DNA from: Hevea brasiliensis
Taxonomy: Eukaryota; Streptophyta; Magnoliopsida; Malpighiales; Euphorbiaceae
Length of the DNA stretch: 64,000 nucleotides
Reading direction: 5' to 3'
NCBI RefSeq assembly: GCF_030052815.1
Contig: NC_079493.1
Coordinates: 118,755,132 to 118,819,131 of the forward strand
Shown here: positions 22,528 through 34,155 of the stretch, in pieces
Numbering within the stretch: the stretch's first letter is position 1
How the letters are laid out: every line of letters starts with the position of its first letter
Position numbers and translations under genes: made by a program
The notes under the pieces: generated by a model
The model's database searches: none
Seen by the model: the letters and a program-made list of their open reading frames with translations, nothing else
What the model was told of the DNA's origin: nothing

Positions 22528-22529
<2 letters not shown>

Positions 22530-23334
22530 CCAGCAGACACTCAAGGTATATCAAGCTTGGTGCTGATACCTTATATCTTGCTAAAATTGGAAGAAGATGG
22601 AAACTAGGAAAGGCTAACAAGTAGGGCCTGGAACATTTCCTTGCAGGCTGCATGGAACTAATGCCTCAATTGTACGTCTTTTAAAAAAGGTAGAACAAAG
22701 AAAGGTAATCAACTAATAGTACCTGCAGGAAGATTTCTTCACAGGATGCATGGACAACGTGGTAGATGCCTTCGTACCTAGACTCAGTCCACCGTTTGCT
22801 TAAAGATATAAATAAGCGAAATCCATACCTAATCTAGATAAGATATCATGTTTAGGTTTTGGAATTCTATCTTTCCCTTTGCCAAAGCAACCTTCTGTAA
22901 AGCAAAAGCAAAAGCAAAAGGAAAAGTAAAAGTAAAATGGCTATGTAGCTCACTTACAGCTCTTTAGAGATTCTTGTGGATAAGAAGTTGTCATCTCTTA
23001 AATATGTTGCATTTATCATCTCATTCCATGTAGGTTCCAACAACTTTATTTACTTATCTTTTCGTGTCTAGTCTCTATATGTCTTTCCAAACTTGGAACA
23101 TATTTATTCTTTTTCTTTATCTATATTCATTCTCTTTTTACATGTTTTGTACGTTCTCAACATTTCAATCCCTATACATCTTATATTTTAGGTCAATAAT
23201 AAATCGAATATAAACAAAAAAAAATTCATATTTATGTTGGATTAAAAGCACAAGTATTAATAAATTCTTACCTAAATTCGGTCTACTATAGATTTAATAC
23301 ACAAACATGTGAAATTCATGTGAATCCTACTATA
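22528..23334. other. upstream region of the NLR
   Basis: No coding sequence recognised. There is a short A-rich minisatellite of (AAAAGC)-like units at about 22896-22936 and imperfectly repeated CTGCAGG...GGATGCATGGA words (about 22640-22760). The NLR promoter is expected in the first part. Confidence 0.35.
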
Positions 23335-23764
23335 CATCCTGTCGCAAGGCATTTTGCGGTCGCCTGGACGAGTTCTCATCGAAGTAGGAAAAGTGAGGAG
23401 TTGCCACTTTAATTTTGAGGGAAATTAAAGAAAACCATTTGTAAAGATTAAAAACCACTTTGAAAATAGAAATTCTAGATTCAGGGTCCATGCGCGGGTG
23501 GGGAAGGTGTTAGGCACCCCACCTCGTCCCTCAACGAGGGTAAGCAGATTTAATGTTATGCTCTTCATAAATTAAAATTGATAATTAGGGAGTTGGAATG
23601 GTGATGATGTTAATCCTTTGTGGGGATAAAAGGAATATTTAATATTTCACTTATTTTGGGTTTCCCAAGAATACGAGTTCATAAGATGGTCCTTCAGTGA
23701 ATAGGTGCTGTATAATGAATTTTTGTTAGGGGTTAATTTGAATATTGAGGTTGTGATTTTTTAG

Positions 23765-24590
23765 TTTGGATTTAAGCTAAGAGAATTCGGGTAAGAACTC
23801 TCTCCCGATCTCTTGATGTATTTTGTTAAGAATTTAAGCGGAAAATTTCGGATAAGAACTCTCCCCCGATCTCGTAATGTGTTTAAGAATTTTAGTTGAG
23901 AACTCGGGTAAGAACTCTCCCCTGGTCTCTTAGTGTTGAGAATTCAATTGAGAACTCGGATAAGAACTCTTCCCCGATCTCTTTGGTGTTAAGAATTTTA
24001 ATTGAGAACTCGGGTAAGAACTCTCCCCCAGTCTCTTAGTTTTAGGGATTTTAATTGAGAACTCGGGTAAGAATTCTCCCCGATCTCTTAGTGTTGAGAA
24101 TTCAATTGAGAACTCGGGTAAGAACTCTCCCCCAATCTCTTTGTTTTAAGAATTTTAATTAAGAATTCAGGTAAGGACTCTCCTCCGATCTCTTGGTGTT
24201 AAGAATTTTAATTGAGAATTCGGGTAAGAACTCTCTCCCGATCTCTTAGTTTTAAGAATTATAATTGAGAATTCGGGTAAGGACTCTCCCCCACTCTCTT
24301 GGTGTTGAGAATTTTAATTGAGAATTCAGGTAAGAACTCTCCCCCGAACTCTTTGGTGTTAAGTTAAAATTTAGATTGAGTTCGGGTAAGAACTCTCCCC
24401 GAACTCTTAATGTGTTGCGTTAAAATTTAGGTTGAGTTCGGGTAAGAACTCTACCTCGAACTCTTAATGTGTTGCGTTAAAATTTAGATTGAATTCGAGT
24501 AAGAACTCTCCCCCGAACTCTTAATGTGTTGCGTTAAAATTTAGATTGAGTTCGGGTAAGAACTCTCCCTTGAACTCTTAATGTGTTTAT
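23765..24590. repeat. tandem array of about 15 hairpin-forming 53-60-bp units
   Basis: The unit core is CTCGGGTAAGAACTCTCCCC followed by CGATCTCTTAGTG or CGAACTCTTAATGTG and an A/T-rich spacer. The first ten or so units use GATCTC and a roughly 53-bp period; the last four use GAACTC and a roughly 56-60-bp period. In the latter, GAGTTCGGG and CCCGAACTC can pair around a 10-11-base loop. It is an internal array of the surrounding retroelement. Confidence 0.9.
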
Positions 24591-26645
24591 TAGAATGGCG
24601 TTTTGTAAGAACTTGAAACTGAGGATTTTGGTAAAGGGTCCTTCTTGACCCCCTTTTGTGGGAATGAAGTATCGAGGACACAAGAGACCCGTGTACAGCT
24701 TTTTCCTAGCATACGAGACCTTATAATTAGAAAGTGGGTGAAAAACCGAACTCCTTGCTGATCTTCCGCATGATCGCTTTATTTGAACTCTTCAATTAGC
24801 GATATCCGATCTCCTTTTACTCGCTGGTCCAGGATCCAACCTCATCTTGATTCCCGATCTATTATATCATCACCTGGGCTCGTTCCGTGGCCCAACCTCA
24901 TAACTATTTGTTCGACCAATTCTTGTTTCCAAACTATGCTACACCTATCTTTCTTTGTCATTTTTATTTTTTTTAGATTGAAAATTCTAATGTCGAAATA
25001 CCCCTGCCTATATTCTTTTGAGCATTTACAAGTTGCCTGTGACTTGAACGTCTACTCTCGAAGGAAATGAAAACTAAATGACGATAAATGGAATTTGCGA
25101 ATGAAATAAAAGAAGACACAGGAAATAACTATTGGCCTAGATAATCCATTTTGAGATTTAGTGCGACTGGATATAAAAGAAATTTTAAAAGAAAACTGGA
25201 GAAAACAAAACAAGGATATTCGACAAAATAACAGTTTAGACGCTTACCTGTGGGAAGTTGAGGAAACAGATGAGCTGACTCCGAAATCCACAAATCTTGT
25301 AGAGGTGAAAGCTGACGGCCGAAGGACTCGAACTTACCCGAAGCAATGGGAATAGGTCGAAACGAAGTTGAACTAGGAAAGTAATGCCAGATACTAGAGC
25401 AGTGGGAATGAGGTGATGTGAAAATGGTTGCACAGAAACTGAAAATGGAAGTTTCAGGACTTAGAGCTCCTTTTGATGAAAATACTTAAGAAAACTGGTT
25501 TCTAAAGTTTCTCAACACTACGAAAGCTCAAAATGGCAAGTGGCAAGACTAAATCAAATTTCAGAGTCTTTCTACTATAATCATCACCTTCTCGTTTTTT
25601 CCGTCCGTCCCCTCTACAGTATTGCATGCAGGTATTTATAGGGAATGGGTGCCCATAATGAAGGGTCAGGATCTTGCCAGGGGGAGATGGAGGGTTTAGA
25701 TTCAAAAGGACATAATCTGATGTCTGAGAATTAAAGAGAATCAAAATGGAGGGTCGGGATCCCGTTCAGAATATCCGTCCTTTCTCTTCTTAATCTAACG
25801 GCTTAGGGTCTTGCCTTACAAAATGGATCCAAAGGCTGGGAATAAAGAGCGCCGAACCTGTTGTCTGCTTTTTGATCCGAGGGCTCCGAATCCATCCTGA
25901 CGATTATGTTCAACAGTGGAGATAGGGATGTACGGGGCTGCTTTAACTGTTTTGGTGTCTGGCAGCTAGGAGGGCATCCTTGCAAATTAGATGTGTGGTG
26001 AGGATCTAATCATGCCTGCAAATGCTTTAACTAACTCGGATCTGACGATGAAGGGAGTTAATTGGAAGTTATTTAACCCATTTGCATTCTCCGATCTCTA
26101 TAGGTCGTCTCTTGTTTCTTCCGATCTTCCCATGATGACCATTCCTTTTTAGGGTCAATATTCCGATCTCCACCTCTTGCATCTGGTCCCCTCTTATTTC
26201 CCGATCTCTCTCATTCCTGATCTCTCCTCTCTATCTAACTTGCATTGATTATTTTTTCGATCTCTGATAAATGTACTCGATCTGATCCCTAGACGAATCG
26301 CCATTTGCCGATCCGTGGGTTTGGAAGTTCGTTCAATCCGATGACCTTAGTTAACCGATCTCATTTATCTGATTTTTTTATTAAGTTTCTAGAACCTTTT
26401 TGTGACGTGTCAAGGAGGCACCCCGATTCCGCTAACCGATGCGTCGCTTGGGACTTCGCGAGCATTTAATGCTCAGAAGGGTATAAATAAGGGAGAGGTG
26501 AGTCAGTTGTTTCCTTATGTCATTTTCAGACCTTCCCCTAGCAATCTCAGCATTTCCTCTCATTTTCTAAAGTTTTCAGGCACCGATTTGTACTTCGAAT
26601 AGGGGTTCGATCTCTTCTCGATTAATTTCTTTTTGTTTTCTGAAA
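24591..26645. other. non-coding part of the TG...CA unit
   Basis: No gene is visible. CCGATCT or close variants recur (for example near 24803, 24851, 26088, 26121, 26159, 26200, 26355), always in this orientation. The 3' half (26400-26645) leads into the gag-like gene and may hold its promoter: a TATAAATA at about 26482-26489 lies 160 bp before the ATG. Confidence 0.5.
26482..26489 (+). promoter_or_regulatory. possible TATA box of the gag-like gene
   Basis: GGTATAAATAAGG lies about 160 bp upstream of the ATG at 26646, in DNA that is not otherwise very AT-rich. It is the only clear TATA-like word close upstream. The assignment is an inference from position. Confidence 0.4.
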
Positions 26646-28497
26646 ATGAGTGGTACCGACGGTCAGAGAGCTGCTAGTCCTCCCTCCGTTTATATTTCAT
26701 GGACGTCAGATGAAGTTGAGGTGGTCAGGCCGAGTAGGCGACCTGAACCTTCTACAACCTCTGTCCCAGCCCACGGTCGAGCGACCTAATCCAAATAGGC
26801 CTTTACTTCAAGGAAAGAAAATCTTCCCGTGGATGAGTTGCCGTCGGTCCTCCAGGAAATCGATCTACAGTCCATTAGTCAAGAGTACAACTTTCAAACT
26901 GACTCTTTCGAGCTTATCAGATGCCATGGCGATCTCCGAGCCAATCATTTATTTGAAGAAAATGACGTGATCATGGTGTATGAAGAATAATTGAAGGCCG
27001 GACTTCAGTTTCCCTTGAACGATTTCTTTAAGGCCATTCTGAAGCTCCATCATGTAAGCGTAGCCCAAGTGCACCCGAACTCATGGCGGATTCTGGTGGC
27101 TTTTAGAGGTTTATGTAGAGCCAAAAAGCTCGAGCCTACAGCAAAGGTTTTTGCTGAATTGCATAGGCTCACTCGTCGAAAGGACGACGAGTACTGGTTC
27201 TTCCAAGCAAAGCCGCACTGTGGGCTTTTTACTGATCTCTCTTCTTCACTAAAGAATTGGAAGAACGGTTCTTTATATTGAGGAGCAAGATTCCGAACGG
27301 CTTCGAGGGTTTTCCATGCAGTTGGCAGTACCTGGTCCCTTTAGTTCCAAAGAAGATCGCCCTAAATAGAGACGAGGACGCCATGGTAAAGGAATTGAAG
27401 GATCGAGCAGCCACTCACAAGTATTTTTGTCTGGATGCCGTTATGGTCAAACTGAAGTGTTGGCTAATGCAGATGATCGCCAATGAAGATTATGAACTGT
27501 AGCTCTCTGACCTCAGACCCGGGATTGGTATAACCTGAATCTTTAGCCTCCTGACTTAGGTGATCTCACTAACTTGTTTTCCGTGCAGGTATGGCTGGAG
27601 GCGAAGGCGCAAAGGAGAGCCGCAAGCAAAAAAGAGAGGTCGCTCGGAAGGTGCGGGAAATGAAGATTGCTGCGGTATCCCAGACGCCAGGGCGAGATTT
27701 GGCAGGAGTGTTGGGCTCTTCATCCCGACTTTGGAGACAACCAATCCTAGAAGTAGAGGTCGCTCCTTCCCCTCCTCTACAGGAGGAATCGCCACCTCCA
27801 CCTGTTTCTTCAAGTGCGGAGGGATGGTCTTCCCAACCTGCTGTGAGAACCCTTTCTCGTGGTGCCCAGGTCCTTATTCACTTTCTAGAGAAGAACCACT
27901 TAGTTCGGGGGAATCCTAGCCTGGCCAAAGTTTTGGGCGCTACCATCTACTTCCAGGATGACCGGAATAGGCTGACTCTGGATAGCATTGACGATCTCCT
28001 GGCTCAGACGATGAGCTTGAGTGTAGAGAGCCTTGTGAATCAACACATAATCAGAGAAAAGGCTCATCTCTTGAGACAGAAAATTCTAAAGGCAGTCCAG
28101 GACACGACTTCCGCCAGATCCTAGCTTTCGTCTGCTCAGGACTACATTACCGAGATTGAGGGTCGGACAAAGACTTATGAGGACAGGATTGCTGAACTAG
28201 AGCGGGAACTTGAAAAAGCTTGGCCTTCCAAACTGCCATGTCACTGGCCTTACTGAGGAGATCCGAGTGAAAGAAGAAGAAGCCGTGATAAGGGAAGCTG
28301 GTGCTTATGTGAATGCTCATGGCGATCTTCTGGCCGAGCTTGAAAGGCGCTATCCTGAGGAAGACTTCTCCTGGATGGTGGATCTTGTTCCTAGAGATGA
28401 AGAAGGGAGCGAGGAGGAGCCCGAGAGAGAGAGAGAGAATGAGAGAAATGATGATGTACCTGGAGAGCACGTTGGGGGAGACCCTCCAGCCGAATGA
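26646..28497 (+). pseudogene. gag-like gene, Transposase_28 ('putative gypsy type transposon') family
   Basis: The ATG at 26646 opens a frame that continues to about 27281 but is broken by TAA at 26787, TAG at 26796 and TAA at 26988. The conserved part reads AGLQFPLNDFFKAILKL, then PNSWRILVAFRGLC, then KNWK, the pattern of the Transposase_28 family. A frameshift near 27270 moves to FFILRSKIPNGFEGFPCSWQY (to 27502). A probable intron follows, ending in TTTTCCGTGCAG at about 27588; the next frame, 27591-28124, starts MAGGEGAKESRKQKREVARK and is followed by a charged coiled-coil and acidic tail to 28497 (one more stop and a frameshift). The protein family occurs in plant retroelement derivatives; its role is uncertain. 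It lies antisense to the TGTAGACACC end of the unit. Confidence 0.75.
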
Positions 28498-29132
28498 CTT
28501 GTAAATTTTTACTTTGAAATGCATTATAGTTTTTTTTTTTGTTCAATTTCTTGATGAGATCGGCAAGCGTCCAAATTGTCTGAGTACTTAATTGTTTGAA
28601 CATAGTTGAACATTAAACTTGAAAGCGACTATTAATCAGGAGATAAGAGATCGGAAAAACATTACACGTGAACCTGAGATCGGACTAAGTCATAACCAAA
28701 TACCGGATGAAACTTCAGAACATTAGAATTGCAAAGATTTGACATTGACTTGAACTCTTAAGATCAGAACCATTATTAGACCGGATAGAAAACTTCATTT
28801 TAAGGAACATCTGGGCCATTCAAACGAGAAGCCCTATCGTGACATTAGTCAAGCGAAGCTCTGCGATGTTTGTACTCAGAGAGATCGGAAAACATTAGTA
28901 GGCAAGATTGGATGGTCCGGAGACCTGATATTGTCTCGAACTCATCTGACAGAGGTCAAGAGATCGGAGGACAAACTAACTTAAGTGTGAGATCGGTTTG
29001 TCCCAGGGACGAGCAATCGGTGAGTCCGGAAAAGCTATTTGTGATTGGGGACATCGGTTAAGAGCGGCCAATAAAGTTAAAAGGTTTAAAAGTTCCTTGA
29101 CTTCGGAGGTCGACCAAAATATGGTGTCTACA
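28498..29132. other. 3' tail of the TG...CA unit
   Basis: Non-coding. GAGATCGG or a near variant recurs (about 28556, 28646, 28677, 28879, 28970, 28990), the reverse complement of the word repeated at 24.8-26.4 kb. It ends GGTGTCTACA directly before the CATCC duplication. Confidence 0.6.
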
Positions 29133-29137
29133 CATCC

Positions 29138-32100
29138 TGTGTCTTAGGTCCATGATAGGTCGTGAATCTCACCATATATTCTGTGTCTTGAGTCTATAGC
29201 AGATCCAGTCTAAAAAAAAAAAATCCAAGTGTTAATATAGATTATCAATCTCACTACTTTAAGGATGAGAGTTACACGGTAGAATCCAGATTAAATTGGC
29301 AGAATATGCATTTTACCACTAATTTTTATATAAAAAGAAATATGGTGAATATTTGGAAAAAATATTGTTAAAAAGGATAATAACGAATCTTGAAAAGATT
29401 AATTTTTTTGTAGACTACAAAATGGACATGGATTCCCCTAATAAAAAAAAATAATGGTATTCTTTTCTTTTTATACTGTTCATTTATTTTTCTTTTTGAC
29501 ACAATTAATTATTTTTGGTATTTATTCTAATTAGGAACGAAAATTTTTTCTTAAAATTTGTGGATTCAAGACACTTATATATCAAATACAAATAACTTCA
29601 CATTTTATCGTGGCATTAAAAATAAGTTTATGTGGCATTTTAAATAATTAAAGAATATATTAATGGTTAACCTCTTCTTAATTGTACTATTTTGCCCTCC
29701 ATTTTTTCTTCTAATTATCCTCATTGATACTTCTCTCGTCTTCTGTATTCACGAGATGCAAATACAACACTAAGGAAGAATAAAAGAAATTGAGAATGGA
29801 TGCAGTAACTTAAATCAGATTTATTATGAATTTAAAATATAAATATATAAAATTTATATTTTTAATAAATTAATTTTATTATATATATCTTAAATTTATA
29901 ATAAATTAAATTTAAATATCATCATGCATTTTACACATATGTTAAATCGCTCGTGTTTTACAAGCTATCTCTACCAAAAACATGTCTAATAATATTAAAA
30001 ATAAAAATTATGCGTCTTATGTGCTGCGATAAAAGATTGAAGTGTCAACACGTTTCTTAATGAAGTTCAGAGTAAAATTTGTATTCGGTCAAATTAAATT
30101 AATGTACGATGTAAAAAAAGTAACAATCTTTTACTGAAATCATAAATGAGTAAAATAATTAAAATTAAATTAATATTGTAAAGAAAATGCTGTATTGTAA
30201 TTAAATAATCATATAAATATAATAAAATTAATTTCAAAATGAAATTTACGAGTGGTGCTTGATAAGATTTTTTTCTTATTTGCCTATTTTATTCCTATTT
30301 TCCTAACAATTTTACAATATCAATTAATGAAATATAATGATATATAAATACGAATAGACTTATAAAGATTTTAATAAAAAAAATTATGATAATATTTATA
30401 ATTTAATTAATATTAAAAAAAATTAAGAATTATAATTATAAATTATATAAATCAATGCAAGGCCTTTTTACTTTTCACAATAATTATATTTTGTGCTTAA
30501 TTTTATATAATAAAAAATTTATGATGATAGATATAATTTAATTAATATTAGAATAATTAAAAGTAAATGTCTAGTTAAAATTTTCTCTCAAACCTATTAA
30601 ATGATATTTTAGTAACCAAGACATTAGACAAAGATGATGAATAAGGCATAAATATTACTAAGTAATTTTCATCGTTTAAGAATTTATTTATATGTATTTT
30701 ATTATTTTATTATTTATTCCTCATATTTATTTTTTTTATATTTTCACAATTGTTTTCATGCTATTTTTAAAAAATTTTAAGTAAATTAAATATAAATATA
30801 TAGAAAAAGCTATATAATTATATCTTTATTCAATTAAATAATATATTAATTAATAGTGATTATATTAACGCTTTGCGTGGACAAAACCTAATTAGAATTA
30901 ATTTCAAAATTGCAATAAATTAATTTAGTTTTAATTGTCTCGAGACTGTCTAAATTTTCAATTTTGTCAATTCTTTATTTTATCAATGTGGATCATAAAC
31001 CCTTCACCTTCTATTTTATCTATTACGTACGCTCTCATGTAATTCCTTTATCACTAGAACAAGCCGATCTTCCTCGTTTGATGATAGGTTACACTACCAA
31101 CAGTATTAACAACCACTGCAGCTCCTGTGCAGAAAGCTTCACCTCCACACAACAACTTAGAATTCCAAATGCTATCCTAAAAAATGTACCAATTTGCTAG
31201 AAACGTCTTTAATAATGGCAGTCATTTGTTTCTAGACCAGCCCAAAATGTAAATACTCAATGAAAACCCCAAAAGATATAGTAATCACAGGTTAGTAAGT
31301 CAAAAACAACAGGTCTTATTTAAGACTCGGTTCACCATGGACCTAAAATATAACATATAAGATAAGATCTATTTATTAAATACATAGATTCTATATAATT
31401 GTATTTTGGATTCATGAAGAACTCAGGCTAAACAAAAATTGGATACTTTTTTAATTTTTGGCCAAGATGTTCAACATTTTAAATAAAAAAAAAATCGTCG
31501 ATAAATTCAAGGCTTTGGACAAGTTTTAACAAAATAGCAAAGTTCTGGTCATTTAGCCAAATGAAAAATTAGCTTCATCCATGCTCCATGAAAACAGAAA
31601 TTCAAACATGGAAGGAAAAAATCCATGCTCCTGTGATCATGCCATGGAGGTCAGTGTCTTAGCCTTGGGGTTGGGCGATTGCTTGATTTTGATCGGAGGC
31701 TTGGTTATGGAAATTGGAAAATGGAAGCAGTTAAAAGTGAGGAAGTTTTTTTGGTTTGATAAGATTTATTTTAGGAAAAAATATTATTTAATCTCTTTAT
31801 TTTAATAGAGTTAATTTTTTATTTTATTTATTTTGAAAAATACACTATCTTTTCCCTTTGTTTTTTTTTTGGTAAATTTTTTAGTCCCCCATTATTTTAA
31901 AGTAAGTTTTTTTCTAACTCAACCATTCGTTTTTATTTTAATTTGAATAATATAATTATTTAGTCTATATAAACTATTCAGTTAATGATTATAATTATTC
32001 TCTTATTTAACTAAATTAATTAATAAAAAAGATGATGTGAAGGACTTAATAATTCACATACTAAAAATAAATAAATAATGTATTTTTTTAAATAAATTAA

Positions 32101-32142
32101 TTGAATAATTAATTTTATTAAAATATTTGACTAAATATTTAT
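29138..32142. other. AT-rich intergenic sequence
   Basis: No gene recognised. Two small frames (30964-31200 and 31581-31805) have no known domain. Between 29140 and 29215 the words TGTGTCTTAGGTC and TGTGTCTTGAGTC form an old imperfect repeat that continues from the sequence left of the 5.8-kb unit. Confidence 0.4.
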
Positions 32143-32294
32143 GAAGGGTTAGCTAAGTGGTGATACGTACTTGTATCTATGCTTCAACATAGGTTCGAGT
32201 AATAAAGCCGCCATTCATAGAGAGAGAGAGGTAGCATTTCATTTTTCCTAGATGGACGATGGAAAGATAATGAATATTTCAAAGAAAAAAAAAA
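32143..32294 (+). mobile_element. SINE (tRNA-derived)
   Basis: A-box TTAGCTAAGTGG at 32149-32160 and B-box GGTTCGAGTAA at 32192-32202, correctly spaced for an internal RNA polymerase III promoter. The body is about 150 bp with a GAGAGAGAGA run and it ends in an A run (32285-32294). No clear target duplication was found. It resembles plant tRNA-headed SINEs; family not known. Confidence 0.6.
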
Positions 32295-33663
32295 TATAGA
32301 TTAAAAAATAATTCTTTTTTTATTTTATTTTACTATTGAAAAGAGAGAGAGGACAAAGTGATGGGAGAGAGAGAGAGAGTTATTGTCACGGGAAGAGGAG
32401 ATGATTTTTTTTATTCTTGGAACGGGAAATTATTAGGTATATTTTTAATATTTATATATTATTTTTTATAATTGTGTAAGATTTACTTTTTTTTATATTA
32501 TAAAAAAAATTTATTTTTTTGTGAGAGAAAAAATATTATTTTTTAATATTTTTAGTGTATCTAATAATTAGCCTCTTGAAATAACCTACGTCAGCATTTT
32601 ACCGTAGAATTTGACAAAAGAGATTTTAAAGGTTATCAAATTAAAGTTGTACTACTTTTATTTTTCCACCATTATTTGTTAAGAATGTACTGTTCTAGTT
32701 GGATTTGGAGTCTACTTGTATTAGTATAATCGCTAAAATTTTTAAGCAGATTTCAAATTGAATTAAAATTTTAGTATAGTGTCGATTTAATTTTTTATTG
32801 TTTCAATTTTAATTTGATATAATTCTTTATCTTTTGATTTTGATTTAATTTGATACAATTTTAATTTGATTTTTTATTTTTAAAATAATTTTATGTAATT
32901 ATTTATTTAAAAAAATCATATTTCAATTATTAAGTTATTAATGGATAATATATTATGTAATATACTTTTTAATGAATTTTAAACTATATAATTCTTAATT
33001 ATAAAGTGTATATATAATTTAAAATTAAGTATATTATATAATATAGTATTATAGATATATCATAATATATATTTTAAATATTTAGTAATTATATAATATT
33101 TAATTATAAAGTACAAATATAATTATAAATTAACATATATAATAGTATATTTATAATTAAGAATTATAAGATAATTTAATATATTTATAACTAAAATTAT
33201 TAAAAAATAAAAAAATAAAATAAAATATTAAATTATATTTAATTCATAATTAAATATACATATATAATTATATTAAAAATATATAATACATCTAGAAAAA
33301 TATAAGAAAAATATATGAATAAATTTAAAGTTTTGATTTGATTTCGATACAATTTTAATTCTATTTTTAGTGAAAAATTAAAAAATAAATTAAAATATCA
33401 AAATAATTTCAATTTGACGTTATTTCTATAAGTTTGGTGCAATTCTCAGATCAGTTTGAGACTTTAAAAACAGTGCACAACCTTATTGTTTATCTCATCT
33501 TAACGATTCCTTAATTCTAAATAATAATAATAATAATAAATAAATAAATCATAACTTATGGAAAAAAGATTTTAATTGAATTGGACAAAAATTAATTATT
33601 TTATTTAATTTCAAGTTATTAAAAAAAGAAAAAAAAAAACTCAACCGTTGAATTTTTTGAAAA
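32295..33663. other. AT-rich intergenic sequence
   Basis: Contains GA-rich microsatellite patches (about 32342-32385) and long A/T stretches. No gene or RNA recognised. Confidence 0.4.
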
Positions 33664-33875
33664 TCATTTTGGACAATATATACTCTTCAGTTGTAGCAGA
33701 TCTTCTAATACAAGAACTTCGAGCGCTTCCAATGCCGTCGGTTTTTCTCCCACATCTGGAACTTCATTGAATTTTCCAGCACTGAATATTTCCTCCATTT
33801 TCTCACAAACTGCAACCTTCACAAAATGCCAAAATTTGAGCCAGAATTAGCAATATCAAATTCTAGTAGCTGATT
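33664..33875 (-). pseudogene. NLR leucine-rich-repeat fragment
   Basis: The minus strand reads EKMEEIFSAGKFNEVPDVG, then ALEALEVLVLEDLLQLKSIY, the terminal leucine-rich-repeat pattern of RPS5-like NLRs (compare MEEIICKGKLVEG and LEILRLVSLPKLKSIY in the intact gene). Upstream residues LILAQILAF in a shifted frame match the LTLAPNL step. About 210 bp, frameshifted, no other NLR sequence nearby. Confidence 0.75.
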
Positions 33876-34091
33876 GAAGGTCTGAGGAACTAAGATAGAG
33901 AAAGCAAGAAAGGGTATGTTTTTTTAATTTTTATTAAAATATTTAATTTTATTTTTTTATAATTAATTCTGATTAAAATTCAAACTTAAAATTTCATAAT
34001 TTCAAAAAATATAATCAACCTATCAAAATCTTGATTAATATATATTTATAAAATTTAGACGTGTGTGACACTCATTGTTTGTAAGAACAAA

Positions 34092-34155
<64 letters not shown>

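Larger units (their letters stand above)
23335..29137. mobile_element. 5.8-kb TG...CA retroelement unit with 5-bp target duplication
   Basis: CATCC at 23335-23339 and again at 29133-29137 flanks a unit that begins TGTCGCAAGG (23340) and ends GGTGTCTACA (29132), the TG...CA ends of LTR-type elements. Read on the minus strand it begins TGTAGACACC and ends TTGCGACA, ends I associate with plant Ty3/Gypsy LTRs. Inside, plus-strand order: GGAGTTGCCAC (23396), a GTGTTAGGCACCCC block (about 23507-23520), a tandem array (23765-24590), intergenic sequence rich in CCGATCT, a broken gag-like gene (26646-28497) and a tail rich in GAGATCGG. I see no pair of long direct repeats at the ends, so it could be a very long solo LTR carrying an antisense gene, or a LARD-like derivative. 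No pol domains occur. Confidence 0.7.

Noticed and set aside
22640..22760. Possible tRNA or snoRNA from short GC-rich words
   Set aside because: No cloverleaf, A/B box or C/D box could be built.
23765..24590. Regularly repeated 53-60-bp units resembling a CRISPR array
   Set aside because: The whole unit is repeated, there are no unique spacers, and this is plant nuclear DNA within a retroelement.
31581..31805. 74-codon frame with a hydrophobic segment
   Set aside because: No homology recognised, no promoter or splice context, and AT-rich tail.
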